This document shows, in pieces, positions 55,095 to 64,000 of a stretch of 64,000 bases of DNA; position 1 is the stretch's first letter; each line of letters opens with the position of its first letter. The notes under the pieces are model-generated. The model saw only the letters and a program-made list of their open reading frames with translations, made no database searches and had not been told where the DNA came from. Origin of the DNA: Polyodon spathula (taxonomy: Eukaryota > Chordata > Actinopteri > Acipenseriformes > Polyodontidae); contig NC_054540.1 in the NCBI RefSeq assembly GCF_017654505.1, positions 39,977,468-40,041,467 on the forward strand, given 5' to 3'. Both the position numbers and the translations under genes were made by a program.

Positions 55095-55985
55095 TTACCA
55101 TGGGGCAATTACTGTATAGGGTAAACCTTGCCATGGGCACAGGACAGCCTGTAACACAACTATTGGTTCCCCCGTCTTGTCGGCTGGGAGGTCATGAGGC
55201 TGGTGCATGATATTGCTTTTGCAGGGCAATGCAGAGCTGACAAGACAAGCGAGTGAATATTGGCTTGATTTTATTGGGTAGGACTTCATAATGATGTGTT
55301 GAAATATGTAGCCACATGCCCAGACTGCCAGCAAGTAGCATTGTGTTGAATGCGCCCAGCCCCTTTGTTCCACTGCCAATTATTTCCACTCCCTTTGAAA
55401 GCATCGCAATGGACCTAGTTGGCCCTTTGCTACCTACTGACTCCAGGTATACACATATATTACTGGTGGAAGATTATCCACCACAATACCCAGAGGCAGT
55501 TCCATTGAGGTCCACTAATGCTGCTGTGATAGAACTAGTGCAGATTATGGCTAGAGTACGGCTCCCCAAGATCTTGACTGATCATGGAACTAACCTTGTC
55601 CAATAAGTTACAGCAAGTATACAACATACAAAAAATACATCCCAGCATCTTTTTATCATCCACAGACAGATGGTTTGGTGGAACGATTTAATCAGACTTT
55701 GAAGCATATGTTGAGATGATGATTTGTAAATCAGGAGCAAAAACATTGGGCATCACTTCTCCCCTATCTCCTTTTTGCAGTGAATGAGATGCCGCAGAGT
55801 TCGACAAGGTTCTTCCCCTTCGAGCTCTTGTACAGCCGACAGCCATGCGTCATCCTAGATCTGTTGAGAGAGGGATGGGAGGAGCACAAAAACGTAGTGT
55901 AGCATGTGCTCCTACTTAGAGATTGCCTAGATTTGGTCGGTCGTTTGGCCCAGGACAATCTCAAATCGGCTCAGCACCGGCAACA
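55095..55985 (+). pseudogene. Gmr1 integrase (plus copy)
   Basis: Start of the zinc domain: GQPVTQLLVPPSC near 55145, then broken. Core: ESIAMDLVGPLLPTDSRYTH (first Asp), ILTDHGTN (second Asp), HPQTDGLVERFNQTLKHML (Glu). End: RDCLDLVGRLAQDNLKSAQH, HYNKYALIRDFRHADKVMLL and LPSSESKL, where the Tc1 insertion begins. D, D and E are all present, and the frames change at least four times. Confidence 0.87.
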
Positions 55986-56073
55986 GCATCATTACAATAA
56001 ATATGCATTAATACGAGACTTTCGACATGCAGACAAGGTAATGCTGCTGCTCCCCTCCTCAGAATCAAAACTA

Positions 56074-57633
56074 CAGTACCACGAAAAAGTATTTGCCCCT
56101 GTCTAATTTTCTGCATTTTTGCATATTTTTGACATGGAATGTTACCAGATCTTCAACCAAAATCTAATATTAGATAAAAGGGACCCTGAGTGAACAAATA
56201 ACACCAAATTTTGATACTTATTTCATTTATTTATTAAAGAAAGTTATGCAACACTCAATGCCCCCGTGTGAAAAAGTAATCTCCCCCTTAGACTCAATAA
56301 CTGGTTATGTCTCTTTTACCAGCAATAACTGCAACCAAACGCCTCCTGTAGTTATTGATCAGTCTCTAACAGCACTGTGGAGGAATTTTGGCCCACTCCT
56401 TTATGCAGAACTGCTTCAACTCAATGACACTTCTAGGTTTTCGAGCATAAACCGCTAGTTTCAGGTCCTGCCACAACATCTCAATGGGGTTTAGGTCTGG
56501 ACTTTGACTAGGCCATTCCAAAACTTAATATTTCTTGTTCTTCAACCATTCTGATGTAGACTTGCTTGTGTGTTTCGGATCGTTGTCTTGCTGGATGACC
56601 CAGCTGCACTTAAGCTTCAGCTCATGGACAGATGACCTTACATCCTCCTGTAGAATTCTCTGATACAAAGCAGAATTCATGGTTCCTTAAATTATGGCAA
56701 ATCGTCCAGCTCCTGATGCAGCAAAGCATCCCCAAATCTACCACCACCATGCTTGACTGTTGGTAGGAGGTTCTTACTGTGGAATGCAGTGTTTGGTTTT
56801 CACCAGACATAACGGGGCCCATGTTGGCCAAAAAGTTCCACATTTGCCTCATCTGTCCATAGAACATTGTTCCAGAACTCTTGAGGATTATCCAGGTGCT
56901 TTTTGGCAAACAGTGGTTTCCGCCTTGCTACTCTGCCATGAATCCCATCTTTGCCCAGTGACTTTCTGATGGTGGAGTCATGAACACCGACCTTAGCCGA
57001 GGTGAAAGAGGCTTGCAGATCCCTGGATGTTGTTCTAGGGTTCTTTGTGACCACCTGGACGATTTTATGCCTTGCTCTTGGAGAGATTTTGGCAGGATGG
57101 CCACTTCTGGGAAAATTCACCAATGTCCCAAAGTTTTTGGACAATATGGCTCTGATTGTGGTTTGGTGAAGCCCCAGAGTCTTAGAAATTGCTTTGTAAC
57201 TCTTTCAACATTGATCAACAACTTTTTTCCCCAGAGGTTTTCAGGAACTTCTTTTGATCATGGCATGATGTGCCTCTGGAACCTGTGTGCTGACAACTTC
57301 ACTCTGATGGTAAGGGCCAAGGTTAGTCAGATTTATATTGGGCAGGGCTGGCCCAAATCAGGCCTGATTGTTATCCAAAGTATTCAAACAGCTGACCCTA
57401 ATTATCGCTTTAATTGTGTTGAGTTAACTAGGGGGGAAATAACTTTTTCACACCTGAAGATTGCATGTTTGATTACCTTGCAAACCAAACAAATGAAAGA
57501 AGCACCATTTTTTTCTCTCAGACTCACTCTATATACTACTACAACTCACAAAAAGATCTGACCAAATTCAATGTGAAAAATGTGCAAAAATGCAGAAAAT
57601 CAGACAGGGGGCAAACACTTTTTTACGGCATTG
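56074..57633 (-). mobile_element. Tc1/mariner element inserted in Gmr1 (1560 bp)
   Basis: Left end CAGTACCACGAAAAAGTATT and inverted right end (AATGCCGTAAAAAAGTGTTT read inward with CAATG-type tip) continue through GCCCCTGTCTAATTTTCTGC. TA stands on both sides (56072-56073 and 57634-57635). Removing it would rejoin the flanking Gmr1 codons in phase (SKL then CAKW). The transposase lies on the minus strand. Confidence 0.93.
56300..57240 (-). pseudogene. Tc1 transposase in the Gmr1 insertion
   Basis: Minus-strand pieces: LVNFPRSGHPAKISPRARHK, VHDSTIRKSLGKDGIHGRVA, ARRKPLFAKKH, FWNNVLWTDEANVELFGQHG (first Asp), LLPTVKHGGG, WVIQQDNDPKHTSK (second Asp), [20 protein letters not shown] (Glu) and an end like VAVIAGKR. 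The catalytic triad is intact but several frameshifts and stops occur. Closer to the 29.5-kb family than to the 3.2-kb family by its HDSTIRK and IEMLWQDLK motifs. Confidence 0.88.
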
Positions 57634-57639
57634 TATGTG

Positions 57640-59215
57640 CTAAATGGCAGGGGCCATATGAGGTGATTGGGGCTATAGGAAAAGTGAATTATGAAATTAG
57701 ACAGCCTGATCACCTGATGAAAAATACATTTATCATATACATTCATTAAAGCCCTGGCAGGCAAAGGGAGGCCTTATTTATAGAGACCACTAGCACAAAA
57801 GACATTTAGATGGGGGAACAGTTACTTCCTGATCAGTAACATGAACTGTGTACGTTAATTGAGAAGTTCAACAATGCTTTTTTCTGACATGTCCGGTAGA
57901 ACTAACCTTGTTGCATATGCCACCTGTCTCTGCCTCAGGTGTCACAGTGTGAGAGAGACCTTATCGGATCCCAAAAAGTTGAAGAAGTGGTGTTAGCAAA
58001 GAGGTATATGCGATGCTTGAACTTGGGCTGACTGAGCCTTAAAGGGCAAGTGGTGCAATCCAATTGTGATAGTGGTCAAACAGGACAGTACCAACCGCTT
58101 CTGCATTGATTTCCACAAGGTAAACGCTATTGCCAAGTTTGAGCTTTTAGATAAACTGGGGATGGCAAGGTTTATTTCCACTTTGGACCTGATGAAGGGA
58201 TACTGGCAGATCCCGTCAACCGGTGGTTCTAGAGAGAAAACTGCCTTTTCAACACTAGAGGGGCTGTTTCATTTCATAGCCATGCTGTTTGGGCTTCATG
58301 ATGTGGCTGCTGCCTTTCAGAGACTGACGGACCAGGTTTTACACCCACATCATGAATATGCGGCAGCATATGTCGACAATGTGGTTATTTACAGCTCCAC
58401 CTGGCGAGAGCATTTGGCTAGGATCACAGCCATCCTTCAATCTCTAAGGGCAGCCTGGCTGACTGCTAACTTTGTGAAAAAGTGCGTTTGTCAAGAAAGA
58501 GACACAATATTTGGGATTCATAATAAGGTCCAGACTTTAATGGACGTGGCGATTCCCAAAACCAAAGCTCAGGTCAGGTCTCTACTGGGGTTAGCGGGTT
58601 ATTACTGCCGCTTTATCCCCCAGTATGCCACAGTGGTTAATCCCTTAGTTGACCTCACCAGAAAGAGTGCAACAAATTCAATTAAGTGTTCAGGAGAATG
58701 TCAGGGGGCGTTTGATATTGTTAAGCAAAGACTTTGCCAGGGCTTTGCTCTCATCACTCCAGACTTCACCAAGAGATTAATCCTCCACACCGATGCATCG
58801 GATGTGGGTTTGGGTGCACTCTTGTTCCAAATAGTAGATGGAGTAGAACATCCCATCCTGTACATTAGTAAAAAAAAAAATATCCCTCAGGAGCGCAACT
58901 ACTCTGTTGTTGAAAAAGAGTGTTTAGCCATCAAATGAGCTAACCACTCTTTAAGATATTATCTACTGGGGCACTCACTTGATCCTCTCAAAGACCACGC
59001 CCCACTCAAGTGGTTAAGCAAAACGAAGGACAGCAGTGCCTAGATAACTCAATGATATCTGGCATTGCATCCCTTCATGTACCACATAGTACACCGTGCA
59101 GGGGAAGACCACCAAAATGCAGATTATTTTTTGCAGGACTTGGGAGTAATGGGCAAGGTAGAGTTAGCCAAGTGTTCCTTTGGCTCCACTCTGAATTTTG
59201 GGACAGAAACTGACT
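57640..59215 (+). pseudogene. Gmr1 reverse transcriptase and RNase H (plus copy)
   Basis: It starts with the rest of the linker (CAKWQGPYEVIGAIGKVNYE). A 290-codon frame (58066-58938) has DSTNRFCIDFHKVNAIAKFE, RFISTLDLMKGYWQIP (first catalytic Asp), AYVDNVVIYSSTWREHLARI, SLLGLAGYYCRFIPQYATVV, RLILHTDASDVGLGALLFQI (RNase H Asp) and NYSVVEKECLAIK. The YxDD box reads YVDN, so the second Asp is Asn. A TGG to TGA change ends the frame; RNase H continues after it (HAPLKWLSKTKDS, VHRAGEDHQNADYF) to about 59215. Reverse transcription by this copy is impossible. Confidence 0.92.
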
Positions 59216-59611
59216 GATTCTTGGTGTTAGATCTCCCTCCCGACCTGTGAGAGTGATGTGTAAAGGGAACAGAGTAACCTGGACTAAAAGGCATGACAAT
59301 TTATTTCCGTCGGTACGGTACTTGAACTAAATGACCCGGACAGGAAACAGCTTGGCATCCGCAGATTGGAGAAGTTAACCAAAGGGTCATGAGGGAGGAT
59401 ATAAATATGGCCTGTTGCAAACTAATATGTTCATTGTAAATGGTTGGATATAACCTAAAAGGAGACTATACTGTTGCTGGAAAGTCTTGTGCTTGTTAAT
59501 GTTGGTTGTAACTGTTGTTTGTCTTAACTAGACTACCAGTTACATGATCCAGAGCTGTAGCGTAAGCCAGCATCAACCTGGACATCACTTTCACCCCTGC
59601 ATTTCACAGAG
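59216..59611. other. no recognised gene; TATA-like motif
   Basis: GGATATAAATATGGCC at 59397-59412 may belong to an LTR or CR1 5' region. No terminal repeat of the Gmr1 element was recognised. Confidence 0.4.
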
Positions 59612-60893
59612 CAAGAGAATATTCAAAGAGGAGGTTAAATGTCTAAGAGATACAAATGGCAAAATCATAGACGAAGAAAAGAAAATAGCAAATATATTCA
59701 ATTACTTTTTAAATCTTTTACAAAGGGGGATAAGGACAACATGCCCAAAATGTCAACCTGTTCCTATCCAGTTTTAAATAACTTTATCAAAACCGAGGCA
59801 GAAGTGTTACAGGTACTAGGAGCTCTTAAAATAAACAAATCCCCTGGGCCGGATGAGATCCTCCAAATAGTACTCAAAGAAATGAAAGCGGTTATTTATA
59901 AACCGCTAACAAAGATCATGCAAAAGTCTCTTGACACAGGGGTTGTACCGTCAGACTGGAAAATTGCAAACGTAATACCTATCCACAAAAAGGGAAACAA
60001 AACTGAACCAGGTAACTACAGACCAATAAGCCTGACTTCTATTATATGCAAACTTATGGAAACAGATAAGAACCAAAATGGAAAATTACCTATATGGTAA
60101 CAGTATCCTGGGAGACCGTCAACATGGTTTTAGGAAAAGGAGATTGTGTCTAACTAACCTGCTTGATTTTTTTGAGGATGCAACATCAATAATGGATAAT
60201 TGCAAAGCATATGACATGGTTTATTTAGATTTCCAGAAAGCTTTTGACAAAGTCCCACATAAAAGATAAATTCTCAAACTGAATGCAATAGGGATTCAAG
60301 GAAATTAATGTACATGGATTAGGGAGTGGTTAACATGTAGAAAACATAAAGTACTGATTAGAGGAGAAACCTCAAAATGGAGTGAGGTACCACTGGGATC
60401 AGTATTAGGTCCTCTGCTGTTCCTAATCTACATTAATGACTTAGATTCTGGTATAGTAAGCAAACTTGTTAAATTTGCAGATGACACAAAAATAGGAGGA
60501 GAGGCAAACACTGTTGCAGCAGCAAAGGTATTCCAAAATGATCTAGACAAAATTCAGAACTGGGCAGACACATGACAAATGACACTTAATAGAGAAAAGT
60601 GTAAGGTACTGCACGCAGGAAATAAAAATGTGCATTATAAATATCATATGGGAGATACTGAAATTGAAGAAGGAATCTATGAATAAGACTTAGGAGTTTT
60701 TGTTGACTCAGAAATGTCTTTATCAAGACAATGTGGGAAGCTATAAAAAAGGCCAAAAAGATGCTCAGATATATTGTGAAAAGTGTTGAATTTAAATCAA
60801 GGGAAGTAATTTTAAAACTGAACAATGCATTAGTAAGTCCTCATCTTGAGTATTGTGTTCAGTTCTGGTCACCTCGCTATAAAAAAGATATTA
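59612..60893 (+). mobile_element. CR1-clade LINE, reverse transcriptase part
   Basis: Begins in the linker after the endonuclease (KEEVKCLRDTNGKIIDEEKK), then LGALKINKSPGPDEILQIVL, DWKIANVIPIHKKGNKTEPG, NYRPISLTSIICKLMET, YDMVYLDFQKAFDKVPHKR, YINDLDSGIVSKLVKFADDT (FADD intact) and the region up to [17 protein letters not shown]. It is cut at both ends; the 3' end runs into a TA microsatellite at 60894. There are frame breaks near 60070, 60270 and 60400 and several stops. Confidence 0.92.
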
Positions 60894-61321
60894 TATATAT
60901 ATATCTATATATATATATCGGTTTTCGATGTGCCCTCACGATTTTGTGTTTTCCAAAACAAAAAAGTTCCTTGAACTGTCTCGAACTTGTAAAAACTTAG
61001 AAGAATGGTCAAATATTGCCAAATCTAGGTGTGCAAAGTTGGTAGAGACCTATCCCAACAGACGCAGCTGTAATCGTTGCCAAAGGTGCTTCCACCAAGT
61101 ATTAATTCAGAGGGGTGGAGAATTAACCAATTATGATCTTTCAGTTTTGTATTTTTAATATATATTGTTTTACTCAATAACACCTTTTTTCCCCTTAACA
61201 GTGTCGAGTATTGTGTGTAGATAAGTGGAAACAAATCCTCATTTACATGCATGAAACTCTGAGGCACTGACACAACAAAATGTGAAAAAAGTTCAAGGGG
61301 GTGTAGACTTTCTATAGGCAC

Positions 61322-61323
<2 letters not shown>
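60894..61323 (+). mobile_element. Tc1-like element, right half
   Basis: After a short TA tract (60890-60917) the frame reads SRTCKNLEEWSNIAKSRCAK, LVETYPNR, then out of frame VIVAKGASTKY-like sequence: the transposase C-terminus. The right end AAGTTCAAGGGGGTGTAGAC followed by TTTCTATAGGCACTG ends at 61323. The left half and its end are missing. Confidence 0.8.

Positions 61324-61409
<86 letters not shown>
61324..61409. repeat. (TG)n(TA)n microsatellite between Tc1 ends
   Basis: Starts directly at the terminal CACTG of the preceding element and stops directly at the CAG start of the next element. Confidence 0.95.
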
Positions 61410-61412
<3 letters not shown>

Positions 61413-62186
61413 CTCTGGAAAAAATTAAGAGACCACTGCAAAATTATCAGTTTCTCTGGTTTTACTATTTATAGGTATGTGTTTGGGTAAAATGAACATT
61501 TTTGTTTTATTCTTCCTGTCCTGGAAGAAAACTTGCTTCCTTCTGCTCTGACAATGTTCCCCAACTCTGAGAATTGCTTTTTTCCAGCAGGACAATGCTC
61601 CATGCCACACAGCCAGGTCAATCAAGGTGTGGATGGAGGACCACCAGATCAAGACCCTGTCATGGCCAGCCCAATCTCCAGACTTGAACCCCATTGAAAA
61701 CCTCTGGAATGTGATCAGGAGGAAGATTGATGGTCACTAGCCATCAAACAAAGCCGAGCTGCTTGAATTTTTGCGCCAGGAGTGACATAAAGTCACCCAA
61801 CACCAATGTGAAAGACTGGTGGAGACCATGCCAAGACGCATGAAAGCTGTGCTTGAAAATCAGGGTTATTCCACCAAATATAGATTTCTGAACTCTTCCT
61901 AAGTTAAAACATTAGTAGTGTGTTGTTTAAAAATGAATACGAACTTATTTTCTTTGCATTATTCGAGGTCTGACAACACTGCATCTTTTTTGTTATTTTG
62001 ACCAGTTGTCATTTTCTGCAAATAAATGCTCTAAATGACAATATTTTAATTTGGAATTTGGGAGAAATGTTGTCAGTAGTTTATAGAATAAAACAAAAAT
62101 GTTCATTTTACCCAAACACATACCTATAAAAATAGTAGATCCAGAGAAACTGATAATTTTAGTGGTCTCTTAATTTTTTCCTGAGC

Positions 62187-62188
<2 letters not shown>
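61410..62188 (+). mobile_element. Tc1-like element, internally deleted (779 bp)
   Basis: CAGCTCTGGAAAAAATTAAG with AGACCACT at the left and the inverted copy at the right (AGTGGTCTCTTAATTTTTTC CTGAGCTG). The ends stay inverted for about 95 bp, through ACCCAAACACATACCTATAA. It carries only the C-terminal 40% of the transposase. Confidence 0.92.
61578..61905 (+). pseudogene. Tc1 transposase, C-terminal part
   Basis: The frame reads [47 protein letters not shown], a stop, PSNKAELLEFLRQE, a stop and ERLVETMPRRMKAVLENQGY with STKY. The second catalytic Asp and the Glu are present with 34 residues between them. Residues before FQQD, including the first Asp and the DNA-binding domain, are deleted. 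Confidence 0.88.

Positions 62189-62237
<49 letters not shown>
62189..62237. repeat. (TG)n microsatellite
   Basis: TG repeat after the Tc1 right end, ending GTATAAA. Confidence 0.95.
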
Positions 62238-62238
<1 letters not shown>

Positions 62239-62243
62239 AAATT

Positions 62244-62340
62244 AATCCCTCGCCAACCGCGGAGGTTACGTTCTTGAAAACCACGCAGTTGGCAAAACTG
62301 TGGTTGGTAAATATTAGATCTTGGGGGAAATAGAGGGTTA
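62244..62340 (+). mobile_element. pogo/Tigger-like terminal sequence, left
   Basis: AATCCCTCGCCAACCGCGGA then GGTTACGTTCTTGAAAACCA resembles pogo/Tigger-type terminal repeats (AATCCCTCG...CGCGG followed by TTACGTTC). Its inverted counterpart lies at 63440-63555. Confidence 0.55.
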
Positions 62341-62589
62341 GGTTCTCCACGTCTGTGGTTACACTTATCAAATCTAAGTTGCATTTTCCTTCACTAAACA
62401 CAAATGAAAAACACAGCAACATAAAAACAATGCAAACACTATAACATACTAAGTAATGTAATATGTAAAAAGTAATAAAATTATAGCATAATTAAAAGTA
62501 ATGTTTTATTCACCTTGAATCCTTAGAGTTGAAGGCCAGGGTGTTGTTGACTGGTGACAATTACTCTAAGTTAACACGGAGCTCACCAC
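62341..62589. other. no recognised feature
   Basis: AT-rich, perhaps inner part of the pogo-like element. Confidence 0.4.
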
Positions 62590-63010
62590 GTGCTCATACT
62601 ACTATTACTAATGCACGAGACCCCATTCTGCGGTCAGTCCGAGTCGGTGGCTCATATTTATTTTTTATGCGCCAGGCTGCAGCCGTTCTTCCTGCTGCTG
62701 AAGAACCTCCTGCTGCAGTTCTGGCTGCACTTTTCACCCACCCTCCTCATCTTCGGGCACCCTGTTCGTGGCTCCAGCAAAAAGAGAGACCTCCTCGTGA
62801 ATCTGCTCCTGGCTCTTGCTAAACTGGCCATTTACAAGACCAGGAAGCAGAAGATGAGCGGGGAAGGTCTCTTTGACTGCGGGGCCATGTTCAGGGCCCT
62901 CATCCATTAATGGGTTAATTTAGAGCACGCCCACGCGGAGTCTGCTGGCGACATGGCATCGTTTGTCGACCAGTGGACTCTAGGGGGCGTGCTCTGTACC
63001 ACCTCCCCTT
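62590..63010 (+). pseudogene. non-LTR ORF2 C-terminal end (L1/Tx1-like)
   Basis: The frame from 62590 reads LLLMHETPFCGQSESVAHIY, FLCARLQPFFLLLKNLLLQF, WLHFSPTLLIFGHPVRGSSK, KRDLLVNLLLALAKLAIYKT, RKQKMSGEG and FRALIH with a stop. A continuation ASFVDQWTLGGVLCTTSP follows. This is the Cys/His and helical tail that follows reverse transcriptase in Tx1/L1-type LINEs, as I remember them; no catalytic motif is present. It is open for over 100 codons, unusual here. GC content is higher than around it. Confidence 0.55.
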
Positions 63011-63142
63011 TTGTTTTGAATATTTAATTTGCAGTCTTTTTGACCGGTTTTTGTTGAATTAGTTTAAGGCCCATCCTTTTTAGCACCCCTAAGGTCTTTG
63101 GACAGCTGGTGTAGTCCCATTAAAATGGGCCTTAAAATAGGA

Positions 63143-63262
63143 CTAATGCACGAGACCCCATTCTGCGGTCAGTCCGAGTCGGTGGCTTATATTTATTTTC
63201 TTTGTGCCAGGCTGCAGCCGTTCTTCTTGCTGCTTAAGAACCTTCTGCTGCAGTTCTGGCTA
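63143..63262 (+). repeat. second copy of the ORF2-tail start
   Basis: CTAATGCACGAGACCCCATT then CTGCGGTCAGTCCGAGTCGG repeats 62610-62730 with few changes up to CTGCAGTTCTGGCT, and then diverges into (TA)-rich sequence. Confidence 0.9.
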
Positions 63263-63439
63263 TATATATTTTATGAGGATGCTAATTTGAAATTTTTTCT
63301 CCAGTCGTCACATTGACGGCTGAAGGTGACGATTGCCTATTAGGCATTTAAATAGGACTAATACACGAGACAAAGTGAGAGATGCTGGTGAGATGGGAGT
63401 GCACAAGAATACACATGATGGAGCAGAAGCAAATGTAGA

Positions 63440-63555
63440 TGCGTGATATGTTTCCATGCAAAACCGCGTATACACAAATCTATATGCCACGGTTGGCAAA
63501 TTGGTATACAAAAGGAAAACCGCGTATACATGAAATCCGCGGGTGGCAAGGGATT
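63440..63555 (-). mobile_element. pogo/Tigger-like terminal sequence, right
   Basis: ATCCGCGGGTGGCAAGGGAT T is the inverse of AATCCCTCGCCAACCGCGGA T at 62244. Two copies of AAACCGCGTATACA (63461 and 63517) precede it. Confidence 0.55.
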
Positions 63556-63556
63556 G

Positions 63557-63875
<319 letters not shown>

Positions 63876-64000
63876 GACAAGGTACTCGTGTCACATGTGT
63901 GGGCAACCAGAGAGACATGGGACACGGTGTTGAAACGTAGGCACAGGCACGCACAGGATTTATTAAACACAAAACAGAAAGTAAACAAACAGGTCATGTG
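63876..64000 (-). mobile_element. LTR edge (minus strand), cut by the window
   Basis: On the minus strand it ends ACGAGTACCTTGTCACA at 63876. AATAAATCCTG lies near 63955-63965, as in the LTR at 11586-12205 (AAATAAATCCTGC). No binding site follows outside, so this is a 3' or solo LTR end. Confidence 0.45.

Larger units (their letters stand above)
53936..59215 (+). mobile_element. Gmr1-like Ty3/gypsy retrotransposon, plus copy
   Basis: LTR end (53936-54012), binding site TGGTTGTCAGAAG, gag (54060-54427), protease (54418-54660), integrase (55095-55985), reverse transcriptase and RNase H (57640-59215). A Tc1 element (56074-57633) interrupts the linker. All five domains are visible in the order gag-PR-IN-RT-RH. 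It lacks a recognisable 3' LTR and is broken by many frameshifts. It is diverged from the minus copy at 47.1-50.0 kb. Confidence 0.88.

Noticed and set aside
59216..59611. 3' LTR of the plus Gmr1 element
   Set aside because: TGTGAGAG at 59248 resembles the LTR start TGTGAGGG, but the following sequence does not match the minus-copy LTR.

Overview
The window looks like a vertebrate, most probably ray-finned fish, repeat-dominated intergenic region. I recognise no intact host gene, no operon-like layout and no bacterial feature. The mix of CR1-clade LINEs with a fish-type 3' end, Tc1/mariner elements with TA target duplications, DIRS-like tyrosine-recombinase retrotransposons, Gmr1-like Ty3/gypsy elements, a Chapaev-like DNA transposon and long (TA)n/(TG)n microsatellites is typical of fish. 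The CR1 family resembles repeats I associate with non-teleost fishes such as sturgeons. That last point is inference from memory, not a search.

Layout: 1-2.1 kb, minisatellite, internally deleted Tc1 element, old CR1 fragment. 3.2-6.7 kb, nearly complete Tc1 element (3159-4805), CR1 fragment, DIRS gag fragment, second deleted Tc1 element. 7.3-10.9 kb, DIRS-like copy 1 (minus). 11.0-12.2 kb, Chapaev-like terminal repeat and a minus-strand LTR with leader. 12.2-24 kb is the least repetitive part; it holds a decayed hAT-type transposase gene split into at least six exon-like blocks on the minus strand, interrupted by CR1 insertions and next to a perfect 120-bp palindrome. 24.1-28.7 kb, DIRS-like copy 3 (plus). 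29.5-31.1 kb, Tc1 element. 31-34.8 kb, mostly unassigned, with tRNA-like and 5S-like fragments. 34.8-37.7 kb, the longest CR1 copy, with endonuclease and reverse transcriptase parts, then an LTR.

39.4-40.8 kb, Chapaev-like DNA transposon with about 150-bp inverted ends and a TTA duplication. 41.0-44.5 kb, DIRS-like copy 2 (minus). 44.6-46.8 kb, LTR, CR1 and gypsy integrase fragments. 47.1-50.0 kb, Gmr1-like gypsy element on the minus strand. 51.2-53.5 kb, Tc1 scrap, 32-bp minisatellite and another LTR with a gag start. 53.9-59.2 kb, Gmr1-like element on the plus strand with the order gag-protease-integrase-reverse transcriptase-RNase H, split by a Tc1 element at 56074-57633. 59.6-64.0 kb, CR1, Tc1 remnants, microsatellites, pogo-like ends, a non-LTR ORF2 tail and the edge of another LTR.

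Almost every coding region carries frameshifts, stops or deletions, so the genes do not form a working system now. The features most worth a second look are the intron-bearing hAT fossil, the palindrome at 23118-23237, the integrase-before-reverse-transcriptase gypsy pair, the GTGC-repeat leaders and hairpin ends of the DIRS-like family, and the Chapaev-like element. All family assignments come from reading motifs by eye; no database search was possible.
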